A stretch of 64,000 bases of DNA from Brevundimonas subvibrioides (GCF_027271155.1 NZ_CP114542.1:496001-560000); one strand, 5' to 3'. Positions 42,507 to 52,079 are shown, numbered from the stretch's first letter. Notes: generated by a model from the letters alone, not told the origin. Translations and numbers: made by a program.

Positions 42507-42707
42507 TTGCCGACCTATTTCTGTTTCATCGAGCGCGACATCATCGGCACGACGCACATGGAGGCGCTCGATGCCGACAGCGAGGACGAGGCGCGGGCCG
42601 AGGCCGAGGCCCTGCTGCAGACCCATGCCAGCGGCATCGCGGCCCACATCCTGCTCGACGACGTCCGCATCGCCACCCTCCGCCGACTGGCGCCGGACCG
42701 TGGCTGA
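42507..42707 (+). CDS. Hypothetical 66-aa protein
   Basis: The most plausible start is TTG at 42507, preceded by CAGGAGCC at a good distance; the ATG frame from 42474 would add 11 residues. The sequence begins with PTYFCFIERDIIGTTHMEAL and is acidic in the middle (DADSEDEARAEAEALLQ). The alpha/beta pattern resembles small proteins of unknown function in Caulobacterales. The stop codon abuts the thrS stop with no base between. No functional clue is seen. Confidence 0.65.
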   Translation: MPTYFCFIERDIIGTTHMEALDADSEDEARAEAEALLQTHASGIAAHILLDDVRIATLRRLAPDRG

Positions 42708-44627
42708 CTAGCGGAGATCGGGCGGCGTCGCTTCCCCGGTCAGGATGCGGATGGCGTCCTCGATCGATACGACCGTCTGGGCCTGCGACCCCAGCCGTCG
42801 GATGGCGACCTCGCCCTTTTCGGCCTCGTTCCGGCCGACCACGGCGATGACCGGCACCTTGCCGACCGAGTGCTCGCGCACCTTGTAGCCGACCTTCTCG
42901 TTGCGCAGGTCGGTCTCGACGCGAAGCCCCGCCGCCTTGAACTTCGCGGCGACCTCATGGGCATAGTCGTCGGCGTCCGAGGTGATGGTCGCCACCACCG
43001 CCTGCACCGGCGCGAGCCACAGCGGGAAGGCCCCGGCGTAGTTCTCGATCATGATGCCGATGAACCGTTCGAACGAGCCCAGGATCGCCCGGTGCAGCAT
43101 GACCGGCCGGTGCTTCTGGCCATCCTCGCCGACGTACTCCGCATTCAGCCGTTCGGGCAGGACGTAGTCGAGCTGCAGGGTGCCGCAGGTCCATTCCCGG
43201 CCGATGGCGTCCTTGACCACGAAATCCAGCTTGGGCGCATAGAAGGCCCCGTCGCCCTCGGCGATGACCGGATCGACCCCGGCCAGGCGCGCGGCCTCGC
43301 CCAGCATGCCCTCGGCCTTGTCCCAGAATTCATCGGACCCGGCGCGGACTTCGGGTCGGGTGGCCAGGTTGATGTAGGCCGTCTGCATGCCGAGGTCGGC
43401 ATGGACGATCCGGGTCAGCTCGATGAACCGGCGCGTCTCTTCCACGATCTGGTCCTCGCGGCAGAAGATGTGGGCGTCGTCCTGGGTGAAGCCGCGCACC
43501 CGCATCAGCCCGTGCAGGGCCCCCGACGGCTCATAGCGGTGACAGGCCCCGAACTCGGCCATGCGCAGCGGCAGTTCGCGGTAGGACCGCTGGCCGATGC
43601 CGAAGATCTGGACGTGGCCTGGACAGTTCATCGGCTTCAGGCTGAGGGTCTCGCCCTCCACCGTCTCGCAGACGAACATATTGGGCCGGTATTTCTCCCA
43701 GTGGCCCGAGGCCTCCCAGAATTTGCGGTCCAGCACCTGGGGCGTCTTGACCTCGACATAGCCGGCGGCATCCAGACGGCGGCGCATATAGGCCTCGATG
43801 ACCTGCCACAGCACCCAGCCCTTGGGGTGCCAGAAGACCATGCCCCGGCCCTCTTCCTGCATGTGGAAGAGCTCCATCTGGCGCCCGATCTTCCGGTGAT
43901 CCCGTTTTTCGGCCTCCTCGATGCGCAGCAGATAGGCGTCCAGGTCCTCCTTCGTGGCCCAGGCGGTGCCATAGATGCGCTGCAGTTGCTCGCGGCTGGA
44001 ATCGCCCCGCCAATAGGCCCCTGCCAGCTTGGTCAGCCTGAAGGCCTTGCCCACCGACCGGGTCGAGGGGAAGTGCGGGCCCCGGCACAGGTCGATCCAG
44101 TCGCCCTGCCTGTACAGGGTGATGGTCTGGTCGTCCGGCAGGTCGCGGATCAGCTCGGCCTTGAACTTCTCGCCCCGGGCCTCGAAAAAAAGGATCGCCT
44201 CGTCCCGGTCCCAGACCTCGCGCTCGAACCGGGCGTCGCGGTCCACGATCTTTGACATCTCCTTTTCGATGGCGGCGAAGTCGTCGGTCGAGAAGGGCGT
44301 CTCGCGGTAGAAGTCGTAATAGAATCCGTCCTCGATCGCCGGGCCGATCGTAACCTGGGTGCCGGGGAACAGCGTCTGCACCGCCTCGGCCAGGACGTGT
44401 GCCGTGTCGTGGCGGATGGTGTAGAGCGCCTCCGGGTCGTCGCGCATGATCAGGCGGAACGATCCGCCCGTTTCCAGAACCCGGTTCAGGTCGCGCTGCT
44501 CGCCGTTCAGCTCGGCCAGAACGGCCTTTTTGGCCAGTGAAGGCGAGATGGCGTGGGCCACGTCGCGCGCGGTCGATCCGGCCGGATACTCACGCGTCGC
44601 GCCGTCGGGAAAGGTCAGCTGGATCAT
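42708..44627 (-). CDS. thrS: Threonyl-tRNA synthetase
   Basis: The 639-aa class II synthetase charges tRNA-Thr. It has the N-terminal TGS domain ([28 protein letters not shown]), the editing domain with [12 protein letters not shown] and [13 protein letters not shown], and the catalytic core with [13 protein letters not shown] (zinc Cys) and [27 protein letters not shown] (motif 2). A C-terminal anticodon domain ([21 protein letters not shown]) follows. It overlaps yidD by 4 bp (ATGA), giving a yidD-thrS operon. Confidence 0.97.
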   Translation of the reverse strand: MIQLTFPDGATREYPAGSTARDVAHAISPSLAKKAVLAELNGEQRDLNRVLETGGSFRLIMRDDPEALYTIRHDTAHVLAEAVQTLFPGTQVTIGPAIEDGFYYDFYRETPFSTDDFAAIEKEMSKIVDRDARFEREVWDRDEAILFFEARGEKFKAELIRDLPDDQTITLYRQGDWIDLCRGPHFPSTRSVGKAFRLTKLAGAYWRGDSSREQLQRIYGTAWATKEDLDAYLLRIEEAEKRDHRKIGRQMELFHMQEEGRGMVFWHPKGWVLWQVIEAYMRRRLDAAGYVEVKTPQVLDRKFWEASGHWEKYRPNMFVCETVEGETLSLKPMNCPGHVQIFGIGQRSYRELPLRMAEFGACHRYEPSGALHGLMRVRGFTQDDAHIFCREDQIVEETRRFIELTRIVHADLGMQTAYINLATRPEVRAGSDEFWDKAEGMLGEAARLAGVDPVIAEGDGAFYAPKLDFVVKDAIGREWTCGTLQLDYVLPERLNAEYVGEDGQKHRPVMLHRAILGSFERFIGIMIENYAGAFPLWLAPVQAVVATITSDADDYAHEVAAKFKAAGLRVETDLRNEKVGYKVREHSVGKVPVIAVVGRNEAEKGEVAIRRLGSQAQTVVSIEDAIRILTGEATPPDLR

Positions 44628-44872
44628 CGGTCTTCAGTCTCAAGGGGCGGAACCGGGTCATATCCCGAACCGCCGAAGGGGTGGCATTTACAGAGCCGAC
44701 GCAGGGTCAGCCACCCCCCCTTTCGCAGGCCGTGCTGGATCAGGGCGTCCCGGCCATAGTCCGAACAGGTGGGCAGGAACCGGCACGACTGGCCAAAGAA
44801 GGGGCTGAGCGTCAGCTTGTAGCCGCGATGGGCCGCGCGCACGCCGCGTTCGTAGAGGGTCGTCTGCGTCAT
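44624..44872 (-). CDS. yidD: Membrane protein insertion efficiency factor YidD
   Basis: The 82-aa protein has the YidD/Hemolytic-domain signature: [62 protein letters not shown], with three conserved Cys. YidD assists YidC-dependent insertion at the inner membrane. It is usually next to rnpA and yidC; here it is beside thrS and an Fe-S scaffold gene. The stop overlaps the thrS start. It begins 4 bp after the scaffold gene. Confidence 0.94.
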   Translation of the reverse strand: MTQTTLYERGVRAAHRGYKLTLSPFFGQSCRFLPTCSDYGRDALIQHGLRKGGWLTLRRLCKCHPFGGSGYDPVPPLETEDR

Positions 44873-44876
44873 CCGG

Positions 44877-45332
44877 TCAGGCCGCGCCTGCCAGCCCGGC
44901 GCGGGCGGCGAGCGCCTGGTTCACCGCATCGAGCGTCGCCTCGAGCGCGACCATCGTGGAGGCGTGGCGCGCGGGATAGTCGGCCACCTGCCTGAGGACG
45001 CGCAGCCCGTCGAACCGGCCTTCGGGCCCGTCGCCGCCGGATTTCAGCATGGACAGCATGGCGTCCCGGGCCGATCGCAGGTCGTCGGTCGTGGCTCCCA
45101 GAACGACCTCACCGACCACACCCGCCGCCGCCTGGCCCAGGGCGCAGGCCTTTACGTCCTGGGCGAAATCCGCAACCCGGCCGTCGGCGTCAAGAACGAC
45201 ATCGACCGTCGCCCTTGACCCGCAAAGCCTCGCCACCCGCTCGCCCGTGCCTTCCGGCGCTGCAAGCCTTCCGGCGTGCGGCAGGTTCGCCGCCAGCGTC
45301 AGGATGCGCGCGCTGTAGAGATCGTCGATCAT
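44877..45332 (-). CDS. Iron-sulfur cluster assembly scaffold (IscU/NifU-like)
   Basis: The 151-aa protein begins [23 protein letters not shown] and has two of the scaffold cysteines: [12 protein letters not shown] (Cys37) and [17 protein letters not shown] (Cys63). The third scaffold Cys, normally near the C-terminal helix, is missing; the equivalent [16 protein letters not shown] has His and Ser. A role in Fe-S transfer is inferred from the family. It leads the operon with yidD and thrS. In some alphaproteobacteria the same gene sits by folE/hisI. Confidence 0.82.
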   Translation of the reverse strand: MIDDLYSARILTLAANLPHAGRLAAPEGTGERVARLCGSRATVDVVLDADGRVADFAQDVKACALGQAAAGVVGEVVLGATTDDLRSARDAMLSMLKSGGDGPEGRFDGLRVLRQVADYPARHASTMVALEATLDAVNQALAARAGLAGAA

Positions 45333-45477
45333 GGGTCCAAGATAGGCGGCGGGCGGTTCCGGGAGAAGTCGCTCATTCGGCCCGGCGTCAGAAACCGTGC
45401 ATTTGTCACAGAGGGGATTGCCGGTTAGCGTTCATCCTTCCCCGTCACTTCTGTCTTCAAACCGCCAAGGAATATCC

Positions 45478-46047
45478 ATGCGACTGTCCCTGCTCGCCGC
45501 CGTTTCCGCCCTTGCCCTGACGGCGGTGGCGCCCGACGCGTTCGCCGCGCCGATGGCGGTGGTCCAGACCGCCCAGTATTCCGACGCGCAGCTTCAGGCC
45601 TTCGGTACGGCCATGACCGCCGTCCGCGCCGCGGCACCGACCGACGGCAGCGCCCCCAATGCCGAACAGCAGGCCGCCATGGCCGCGGCCGTGTCGTCGT
45701 CCGGCATGGACATCACCGCCTTCAACGCCCTGGCCACGGCGGTGTCGACCGACGAGGTGCTGCAGGCCCGTCTGGCCGTCCTGGCCACCCCTGAATCGCC
45801 CGCCGGCTCCGTCGCCGCCTCCGTGACGGACGCCGAGGTGGCCCAGTTCGGTGCGGCGATGGTTCAGGTTCGCGCCGCGGCCCCGACCGACGGTTCCGCT
45901 CCCACGCCCGAGCAGCAGGCGGCGATGGCTTCGGCGGTTTCGGCTTCGGGGCTGGCCCTGGATCGCTTCAACGCCATCGCCCAGGCGGTCTCGTCCGACG
46001 AGCGTCTGCGCGCCCGTCTGGAACTGGCGGCCGTTCAGGCCGACTGA
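45478..46047 (+). CDS. Secreted protein with two tandem DUF4168-like repeats
   Basis: The 189-aa product has a signal peptide (MRLSLLAAVSALALTAVAPDAFA). Two similar repeats of about 66 residues follow: YSDAQLQAFGTAMTAVRAAA.. (33-98) and VTDAEVAQFGAAMVQVRAAA.. (about 115-180). Both contain PTDGSAP and an EQQAAM helix. The pattern resembles DUF4168 helical domains in periplasmic proteins. The repeats are so similar that they probably arose by internal duplication. Function is unknown. The stop is 3 bp from the convergent TPR gene stop. Confidence 0.8.
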   Translation: MRLSLLAAVSALALTAVAPDAFAAPMAVVQTAQYSDAQLQAFGTAMTAVRAAAPTDGSAPNAEQQAAMAAAVSSSGMDITAFNALATAVSTDEVLQARLAVLATPESPAGSVAASVTDAEVAQFGAAMVQVRAAAPTDGSAPTPEQQAAMASAVSASGLALDRFNAIAQAVSSDERLRARLELAAVQAD

Positions 46048-46050
46048 CGC

Positions 46051-46890
46051 CTACCGGGCCTGCAACGAGGACCAGGTCCGGGCCAGAGCCGGCGAGGCGT
46101 CGTCCGTCGCCCGGCCCGGCTGGGGACGGCTCTGGTTCTGCAGCCATCGCAGGTTCCGCTCGGCGGCTTCCGGAGGAAGCTCGCGCCGGATGATCTGCTC
46201 GGCCTCGCCGGTCTTGCCCTGCAGGCCCAGCACCATGGCCAGATTCAGCCGCATCTTCTGGGTGGCGGCCGGCTGGGCCACGGCGCGGCGCAACAGCGGC
46301 TCCGCCCCCGGCGCGTCACCGTTCGTGGCCAGGGCCATGGCGGCATTGGTCAGGACTTCCGGATTGTCGGGCGACAGGGCCAGGGCTGCATTCCAGGCCT
46401 CCTGCGCATCGGCCGTGCGGCTGACCTGCTGATAGGCCACCCCCAGCAGCGACAGCGGCCGCCAGTCGCCGGGTGCCTCGGTCCGGGCCCGTTCCAGGGG
46501 GGCGATACCGTAGAAGGCCTGGCCTCGCGCGATCTGGGCCCGACCGATCTCCAGCATCGCCTCCAGGTTCCGGGGCTGGGTGACGAGCACCTGTTCGCCG
46601 ATCGCGGCCGCCTGTTCGAACTGTCCCAGCTGCCGCAGCGCCTCGGCCAGACGCACGCCGGCCACCGGATCGGCCGGATTGACCTCCATCTCGCGCGACC
46701 AGAAGACCGAACGGGCCAGCGGATCGAGACGGGCATAGGCGGCACGCTCTTCGGCCGACGCGGGCCGGGGCGGGGTGGCCGTGGTCTCGGCACCGGAGGC
46801 CTGCGCGGCAGCGCGGGTGGCGACCGATCCCCCGCCGATGCAGGTCAGGATGACGAAAGCGGCAGACGCTATGGCCCGGTGGCGTGACAT
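46051..46890 (-). CDS. Secreted tetratricopeptide-repeat protein
   Basis: The 279-aa protein has an N-terminal signal peptide (MSRHRAIASAAFVILTCIGGGSVATRAAAQ) and then several TPR units: NPADPVAGVRLAEALRQLGQFEQAAAIGEQVLVTQP, RNLEAMLEIGRAQIARGQAFYGIAPLERART, GDWRPLSLLGVAYQQVSRTADAQEAWNAALALSP and a fourth. The arrangement resembles TadD, the pilotin-like TPR protein of Flp pilus systems, and the Tad locus lies 6 kb downstream, but the link is inferred. C-terminal residues are disordered. Confidence 0.82.
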   Translation of the reverse strand: MSRHRAIASAAFVILTCIGGGSVATRAAAQASGAETTATPPRPASAEERAAYARLDPLARSVFWSREMEVNPADPVAGVRLAEALRQLGQFEQAAAIGEQVLVTQPRNLEAMLEIGRAQIARGQAFYGIAPLERARTEAPGDWRPLSLLGVAYQQVSRTADAQEAWNAALALSPDNPEVLTNAAMALATNGDAPGAEPLLRRAVAQPAATQKMRLNLAMVLGLQGKTGEAEQIIRRELPPEAAERNLRWLQNQSRPQPGRATDDASPALARTWSSLQAR

Positions 46891-47041
46891 GAGGCGATCC
46901 TATCGGACGTCGACACACCCAGAATCGCCCCTTCCTCTCAAGCATTGGTTAACGTTCGGGTCCGGTCGAGGCCTGCGGGCCGGGCCTGACTTTTCGGGCC
47001 CGCGCTCTGGTGCTGCGGGATGCATCCGCTAGCATCGCGGC

Positions 47042-48436
47042 ATGTCCCCAAATGCCACTGATCCCATCGTGTCCCCTCAGGCACCCGAGGCTGCCGGCGC
47101 AACGCCCGTGCGTTTCGTCGGTCCGTCCGGGACGGTCGCTCCGGAGGCGCGCGCCTGGGCAGAGCGACTGGGCTTCAAGGGCAAGCCGGGACAGGTCGTC
47201 GTCGTGCCCGGTGCCGATGGCGAGGTGGATCATATCATCGTCGGCGCGGGCAAGACCTTCGATCCCGTGAGCGCCCGCGCCCTGTCGGCCAGACTGCCGG
47301 CGGGACTGTATCGGCTGGAGGGCGAGCCGGAGGACCAGAAGGTCGCGGCGCTGGCCTTCCTGCTCGGCCTCTACCGGTTCGATCGGTACAGGTCGCGCAA
47401 GGACGAGGATCCCGTGCGGCTGGTCGCCCCCGACGGGTTCGATGTGGAGGATGCGACCCGGATCGCCGCCGCCTGCGCCCTGACCCGCGAGATGGTCGAT
47501 ACCCCCGCGGCCGACATGGGTCCGCTGCAGATGGAGACCATCGCCCGCGAGATCGCAGAGGCGCACGGGGCCTCGATCTCGGTCGTGACCGGCGATGCCC
47601 TGCTGGAGGAAAACTACCCCGCCATTCACGCGGTGGGCCGGGCCGCCGCCCCGCATCGCGCGCCCCGCATCATCGAGATCGGCTGGAATCTGGACCGCAC
47701 CGACCGACCGCTGGTCGCCCTGGTCGGAAAGGGCGTCGCCTTCGATTCGGGCGGGCTGGACATCAAGTCCGCCACGGGGATGCGCAATATGAAGAAGGAC
47801 ATGGGCGGGGCGGCCCACGTCCTGGCGCTCGCAAGGCTGGTCATGCAGGCGGGGCTGGACGTGCGGCTGGTCGTGCTGGTGGCGGCGGTCGAGAACGCCA
47901 TATCCGCCGACGCCTTTCGGCCGGGGGACGTGCTGAACAGCCGCAAGGGTCTGACCATCGAGATCGGCAATACCGATGCGGAGGGGCGTCTGATCCTGGC
48001 CGATGCCCTGACCCGGGCCGGCGAGCATCAGCCGGACCTGACGCTGGACTTCGCCACCCTGACCGGGGCCGCGCGCGTGGCCCTGGGGCCGGAACTGCCG
48101 CCCCTCTACACCGATGACGAGGCCCTGGCCGCCGACCTGCTCGCGGCCGCCAGCACTGTGCGCGACCCCCTCTGGCGGATGCCGCTATGGCCCGGCTACC
48201 GCGCGGCGATCGACAGCGACATCGCCGATGTCCGGAACGATTCGGCCAGCTGGGCCCAGGGCGGTTCGATCACCGCCGCCCTGTTCCTGCAGAAATTCGC
48301 CCCCACCACCGGAGCCTGGGCCCATCTGGACGTCTTTGCCTGGAACAGCCGTAATCGCCCCGGCCACCCCGAAGGCGGCGAGGCGCAGGGTCTGCGCGCC
48401 GCCTATGCGATGCTGAAGGCGCGATACGCCGGTTGA
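47042..48436 (+). CDS. M17-family leucyl aminopeptidase
   Basis: The 464-aa enzyme has the M17 catalytic core: ALVGKGVAFDSGGLDIKSATGMRNMKKDMGGAAHVLALA (metal and catalytic Lys) and the signature NTDAEGRLILADALTRA. VDTPAADMGPLQ marks the start of the C-terminal domain. It removes N-terminal residues from peptides in the cytosol with two Zn2+ or Mn2+. The N-terminal 60 residues diverge from PepA, so it belongs to the shorter family branch. Its stop is 86 bp before the NlpC gene. Confidence 0.92.
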   Translation: MSPNATDPIVSPQAPEAAGATPVRFVGPSGTVAPEARAWAERLGFKGKPGQVVVVPGADGEVDHIIVGAGKTFDPVSARALSARLPAGLYRLEGEPEDQKVAALAFLLGLYRFDRYRSRKDEDPVRLVAPDGFDVEDATRIAAACALTREMVDTPAADMGPLQMETIAREIAEAHGASISVVTGDALLEENYPAIHAVGRAAAPHRAPRIIEIGWNLDRTDRPLVALVGKGVAFDSGGLDIKSATGMRNMKKDMGGAAHVLALARLVMQAGLDVRLVVLVAAVENAISADAFRPGDVLNSRKGLTIEIGNTDAEGRLILADALTRAGEHQPDLTLDFATLTGAARVALGPELPPLYTDDEALAADLLAAASTVRDPLWRMPLWPGYRAAIDSDIADVRNDSASWAQGGSITAALFLQKFAPTTGAWAHLDVFAWNSRNRPGHPEGGEAQGLRAAYAMLKARYAG

Positions 48437-48522
48437 ACCGACCCCGCCGGGTCGTCGATCAGCCAGCGATTCCGAACGCCATTAACGGGACTTTCGCCTT
48501 CGTCCGGCAGAAGGGGGGACCA

Positions 48523-49338
48523 ATGTCAGGGCCTTCGCGTTTGACCGACCCCGTTTTTCCCTTCGATCCGGCGACGACGCTGGCCCGGTCCGATCTGGCT
48601 GCGCTGGCGCTGGAAGGCCGCGTCCGGGCCGAGGCCTATCGTGCGACCGAGCCGATGCGCTGCATTCAGGCCGTCGCCGATATCCAGGCCGATGCCTCTC
48701 CCGCATCCGCGCGGATCGACCAGCTGCTGTTCGGCGAGATCTTCGATGCCCTGGAGCGCCGGGGAGGGCGCGTCTGGGGTCAGGCGCGCAGGGACGGGAC
48801 TGTCGGCTGGATCGACGGTGCGGCCCTGGTCGCCCATGTCGGCCTGCCGACCCGCCGCATCGCCTCGGTGCAGGCCAGCCTGCCGCTGAATGCCCTGGGA
48901 AACGACGACGTCCTGCCCTGTGAAGACAGTGTCCAGATCGGCGCGTTCGACAGCGAGCCCGTTGACGTTGCCGAACAGCTGATCGGCGTGCCCCACAGCC
49001 TGGGGGCCCGTTCGTCGATGTCGACCGACTGCTCGGGGCTGGTGCAACAGGCCCTGCTCGCCTGTGGCCTGGCAGGGCCGCGCCGCGCGCACGAACAGGC
49101 CGGGCTTGGTCGTGACGTATCGCGGAGAGAGGCCCGGCGCGGCGATATTGTCGTGTGGCTGAACCCGCAGCCGGGCCAGAGCTGGACCGGGCATTCCGCC
49201 TTCATGCTGGACGGCGCCCGGGTGCTTCATGCGACCGGCTACCATGGCGCGGTGGTGGTTGAGGCGTTCGACGACGCCGATGCCCGCTACCTGGGAGACG
49301 GCTTCCAGCCGGCCATCTTCCGTCGGCTGAACCCCTGA
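48523..49338 (+). CDS. NlpC/P60-family cell-wall hydrolase with SH3-like N-terminus
   Basis: The 271-aa protein has an SH3-like region (about 50-160) and a C-terminal NlpC/P60 papain-like domain, with the Cys in SSMSTDCSGLVQQALLACG and His in SWTGHSAFML, then HATGYHGAVVVEAF. These enzymes cleave D-Glu-DAP bonds in peptidoglycan stem peptides. No signal peptide is visible, so it may act on recycled muropeptides in the cytoplasm. The ATG at 48523 follows AAGGGGGGACC and is preferred over a TTG at 48433. Confidence 0.9.
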   Translation: MSGPSRLTDPVFPFDPATTLARSDLAALALEGRVRAEAYRATEPMRCIQAVADIQADASPASARIDQLLFGEIFDALERRGGRVWGQARRDGTVGWIDGAALVAHVGLPTRRIASVQASLPLNALGNDDVLPCEDSVQIGAFDSEPVDVAEQLIGVPHSLGARSSMSTDCSGLVQQALLACGLAGPRRAHEQAGLGRDVSRREARRGDIVVWLNPQPGQSWTGHSAFMLDGARVLHATGYHGAVVVEAFDDADARYLGDGFQPAIFRRLNP

Positions 49339-49347
49339 TACGCAAAC

Positions 49348-49367
49348 AGGCGGCCCGAAGGCCGCCT
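49348..49367. terminator. Convergent hairpin terminator
   Basis: A short perfect stem AGGCGGCC-CGAA-GGCCGCCT lies between the convergent NlpC and cytochrome c genes. There is no T-run, so it is a probable rather than certain terminator. Confidence 0.6.
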
Positions 49368-49393
49368 GCCGAGGTCGTCGGACCGTCCTTGCG

Positions 49394-50080
49394 TCAGGCG
49401 GCCGGTGCGGCCTCTGCGACGGGCGCGGTTGCATCCGCGGCCGGAGCCGCCGCTGCGTCGGCCGGAGCGGCACCCTCGACGGGCGCGACCCCTTCGGCCG
49501 GAGCCGCAGCACCCGGCTGACGGGTGGGATCGGGTGCCGGAATGGCATAGCCGGGCGAGCCCTGGCTGCGCAGATAGGCGATCAGGTTCACGCGGGCGGC
49601 GGTATCACGCAGACCGGCGAAGGACATCTTGGTGCCGGGCACATATTTGGCCGGTGCCGTGATGAAGTGATCCAGGGCGTCCAGCGACCAGGTCGCGTCC
49701 ACCGAGGTGTGGCCCTTCATCGCGTCGGAATAGGCAAAGCCCGCATGGCTGGCGACGGGCCGGCCCACGACGCCCCACAGGTTCGGACCGGTGCCGTTCG
49801 CTCCGCCCGAGGCCACGTTGTGACAGCCCTGACAGCGCGCGAAGGCAGCCTCGCCGGCGGCCAGATCGGCGACCGGCAGCAGGGTGCCCCAATCCGGCGG
49901 CAGCTCGGCCTCCTCGGCGGCACCGCCTTCGACCTCTTCCGGCGCATTGACGGCGTAGCCGGCCTTTTCCGGGGCCTTGGTGGTGTAGACCGCCTGCGAG
50001 ACCTGCTGGACCATCAGGATGGCCAGCGCCGTCCCCAGGCCCGCACCGAAAATCTTGTTCAACTTCAGATCGCCGCTCAT
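49394..50080 (-). CDS. Membrane-anchored cytochrome c (CycM-like)
   Basis: The 228-aa protein has an N-terminal anchor (IFGAGLGTALAILMVQQVSQAVY, 10-32) and a class I cytochrome c domain with haem motif CQGCH (83-87), GPNLWGVVGRPVA and the distal Met in PGTKMSFAGLRD. It probably carries electrons from the bc1 complex to the oxidase, as CycM does in rhizobia and Bradyrhizobium. The last 50 residues are an Ala/Pro/Glu low-complexity tail facing the periplasm. It diverges from kdsB. Confidence 0.92.
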   Translation of the reverse strand: MSGDLKLNKIFGAGLGTALAILMVQQVSQAVYTTKAPEKAGYAVNAPEEVEGGAAEEAELPPDWGTLLPVADLAAGEAAFARCQGCHNVASGGANGTGPNLWGVVGRPVASHAGFAYSDAMKGHTSVDATWSLDALDHFITAPAKYVPGTKMSFAGLRDTAARVNLIAYLRSQGSPGYAIPAPDPTRQPGAAAPAEGVAPVEGAAPADAAAAPAADATAPVAEAAPAA

Positions 50081-50232
50081 CGCGTCGTCGCATCCCGTCT
50101 TCTAGAGGCCCTGTGCCGTGCGGCAGCGGGCGAATTTCTTGCGTGGGGGTCTCTGACACGCTAGCGCCGCCTTCGCAACCGGCCCGGACCCTGTTCGCGG
50201 GTGTCGGTGCGTCGCAGTCAGGAAATGCTTCG

Positions 50233-50955
50233 ATGACGCCTCTGATCCTCATTCCCACGCGGATGGCCGCCACGCGCCTGCCGGGCAAGCCTCTGGCGGA
50301 CATCGGCGGCAAGGCGATGATCGTGCGGGCCTGGGAGAAGGCGATGGAGTCCGGCCTGCCCGTCGCCGTGGCCGCGGGCGACCCGGAGATCGTCGCCGCG
50401 ATCGAGGCCGTCGGCGGTCGCGCGGTCCTGACCGATCCTGAACTGCCCAGCGGTTCGGACCGGGTGCTGGCGGCGCTGGAGACGCTGGATCCGGAGGGCC
50501 AGCATGATGCGGTCATCAACCTGCAGGGCGACATGCCCTTTGCCGATCCGGGGATCGCCATGGCCTGTGCGGCCCTGCTGCACGGCGAGCCGTCCTGCGA
50601 CATCGCGACCCTGGTCGCGCCCGAAAGCGATCCGTCGGACCGGACCAATGTCGATGTGGTCAAGGCCGTCCTGGCGATCAAGGAGGGGGAGCGGCACGGG
50701 CGGGCGCTCTATTTCACCCGCTCCATCCTGTACGGCGACGCGCCCGTGTGGCGTCACATCGGCGTCTATGGCTATCGCCGCGAGGCGCTGAAGCGGTTCT
50801 GCGCCGCCCCGCCCTCGCCGCTGGAGACGCGCGAGAAACTGGAACAGCTCCGGGCGCTGGAGATGGGGCTGTCGATCTGGGCGGCCGTGATCGGGGAGGC
50901 ACCCATCTCGGTCGACAATCCGGCGGACCTGGAGGCGGCGCGGCGGTTGATTTGA
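50233..50955 (+). CDS. kdsB: 3-deoxy-manno-octulosonate cytidylyltransferase KdsB
   Basis: KdsB activates Kdo as CMP-Kdo for lipopolysaccharide inner core. The 240-aa protein shows IPTRMAATRLPGKPLADIGGKAMIVRAWEKA (nucleotide-binding loop), LPSGSDRVLAALETLDP and INLQGDMPF (metal Asp), and ends with RREALKRFCAAPPSPLETREKLEQLRALEMG, all diagnostic of KdsB. The start MTPLILIPTR is at 50233. A palindromic repeat follows. Confidence 0.95.
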   Translation: MTPLILIPTRMAATRLPGKPLADIGGKAMIVRAWEKAMESGLPVAVAAGDPEIVAAIEAVGGRAVLTDPELPSGSDRVLAALETLDPEGQHDAVINLQGDMPFADPGIAMACAALLHGEPSCDIATLVAPESDPSDRTNVDVVKAVLAIKEGERHGRALYFTRSILYGDAPVWRHIGVYGYRREALKRFCAAPPSPLETREKLEQLRALEMGLSIWAAVIGEAPISVDNPADLEAARRLI

Positions 50956-50965
50956 GGCCATGCAT

Positions 50966-51115
50966 TCTCCCTCCCCCTCGGGGGAGGGTCGTCGATGCGA
51001 AGCAGCGACGGGGTGGGGGCGGCCGGCGATCCAGACGCGGACGCGTGCAGCCTTGGCTTGCCGCCCCCACCCGGCCTCGCTGCGCTCAGCCACCCTCCCC
51101 CAAGTGGGAGGGAGA
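50966..51115. repeat. Intergenic palindromic repeat, family D (overlaps nudC 3' end)
   Basis: The left end CTCCCTCCCCCTCGGGGGAGGG and the right end CCACCCTCCCCCAAGTGGGAGGGAG are each hairpins. The middle carries GGGGTGGGGGCGGCCGG and its complement CCGCCCCCACCCGG. The element spans the convergent gap between kdsB and nudC and reaches about 30 bases into the nudC coding region. Confidence 0.75.
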
Positions 51116-52036
51116 CGCCTGTTCCCCCTCCACCCAGTGCTCCAGAAGCGTCCGGGCAATCGCGAACCTGGGTGGCGCCTTCACTTCATGGGCACCCGCC
51201 AGAATCGCCCTCGCCTCATCCCGCGTGAACCACCGCACCTCTTCCAGCTCGGTCTGGTCCGGCGTGGCGTCGTCGTCACTGACGTCCGCGATCAGGCCGA
51301 TCATCAGCTGCGACGGAAACGGCCAGGGCTGGCTGGAGTGATAGCGGACGGCCGTCACCGTCAGGCCCGCCTCCTCCTGGATCTCGCGCGCACAGGCCTC
51401 CTCGATCGTCTCGCCCGGCTCCAGGAAGCCCGCCAGGGCCGACATCCGCCCCGTGGGCCAGGTCGCCTGGCGGCCCAGCAGGCAGCGATCGCCGAACACC
51501 GGCAGCATGATCGTCACCGGATCGACGCGGGGGAAATGCTCGGCGGTGCAGGCCGGGCAGATGCGCTTCCAGCCCCCGCAGGCCGTCCGTGTCTCATGCC
51601 CGCAGTTGGCGCAGAAGCCATGCCTGCGATGCCAGTCGAACAGCGACTTGGCCCCGCCCGCGATGGCGGCATCGCTGGCCGACAGTACCGCCGCCGCCTC
51701 GCGCATCTCTGTAAAGCTGCCCAGGCCCCGCACCGGTCCCGTCGCCGGATCGGCCGCGCCGCCGAACTCGATCGCGAAACAGGGCGCGCCCCTCCACAGG
51801 CCCAGGAACAGCTCGCGGTCCCCGTCGCGGATCATGTCGCGCGCATGGGTCAGAGCCAGCCAGGCCAGGCGCGGGCCGTCGGCATGATCCTCCAGCAGCG
51901 GCTGTCCGTTCCAGAAGATGCAGGCCAGGGACTCGGGGCTCGCCGCCTGTTCGGCCAGCCAGTCGGGGCTGTTCCTCTGGTCGCCCGCGCGATCCAGCGG
52001 GTTTCCGGCGAAGGTGTTCAGGACGGGGAGGACCAT
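51086..52036 (-). CDS. nudC: NAD+/NADH diphosphatase NudC
   Basis: NudC hydrolyses NAD(H) and removes NAD caps from RNA. The 316-aa protein has the zinc ribbon with Cys142, Cys145, Cys160 and Cys163 (FCANCGHETRTACGGWKRICPAC), the Nudix box GFLEPGETIEEACAREIQEEAGL (203-225), and the NudC-specific SQPWPFPSQLMIG (235-247). The last 13 residues (GEQASPSHLGEGG) come from the palindromic repeat that borders the gene and are probably not conserved. Confidence 0.95.
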   Translation of the reverse strand: MVLPVLNTFAGNPLDRAGDQRNSPDWLAEQAASPESLACIFWNGQPLLEDHADGPRLAWLALTHARDMIRDGDRELFLGLWRGAPCFAIEFGGAADPATGPVRGLGSFTEMREAAAVLSASDAAIAGGAKSLFDWHRRHGFCANCGHETRTACGGWKRICPACTAEHFPRVDPVTIMLPVFGDRCLLGRQATWPTGRMSALAGFLEPGETIEEACAREIQEEAGLTVTAVRYHSSQPWPFPSQLMIGLIADVSDDDATPDQTELEEVRWFTRDEARAILAGAHEVKAPPRFAIARTLLEHWVEGEQASPSHLGEGG

Positions 52037-52079
52037 GGCTGCTTCCTAGCCGGGATCGCCCGGCCTTGGGAGGGGTGGC

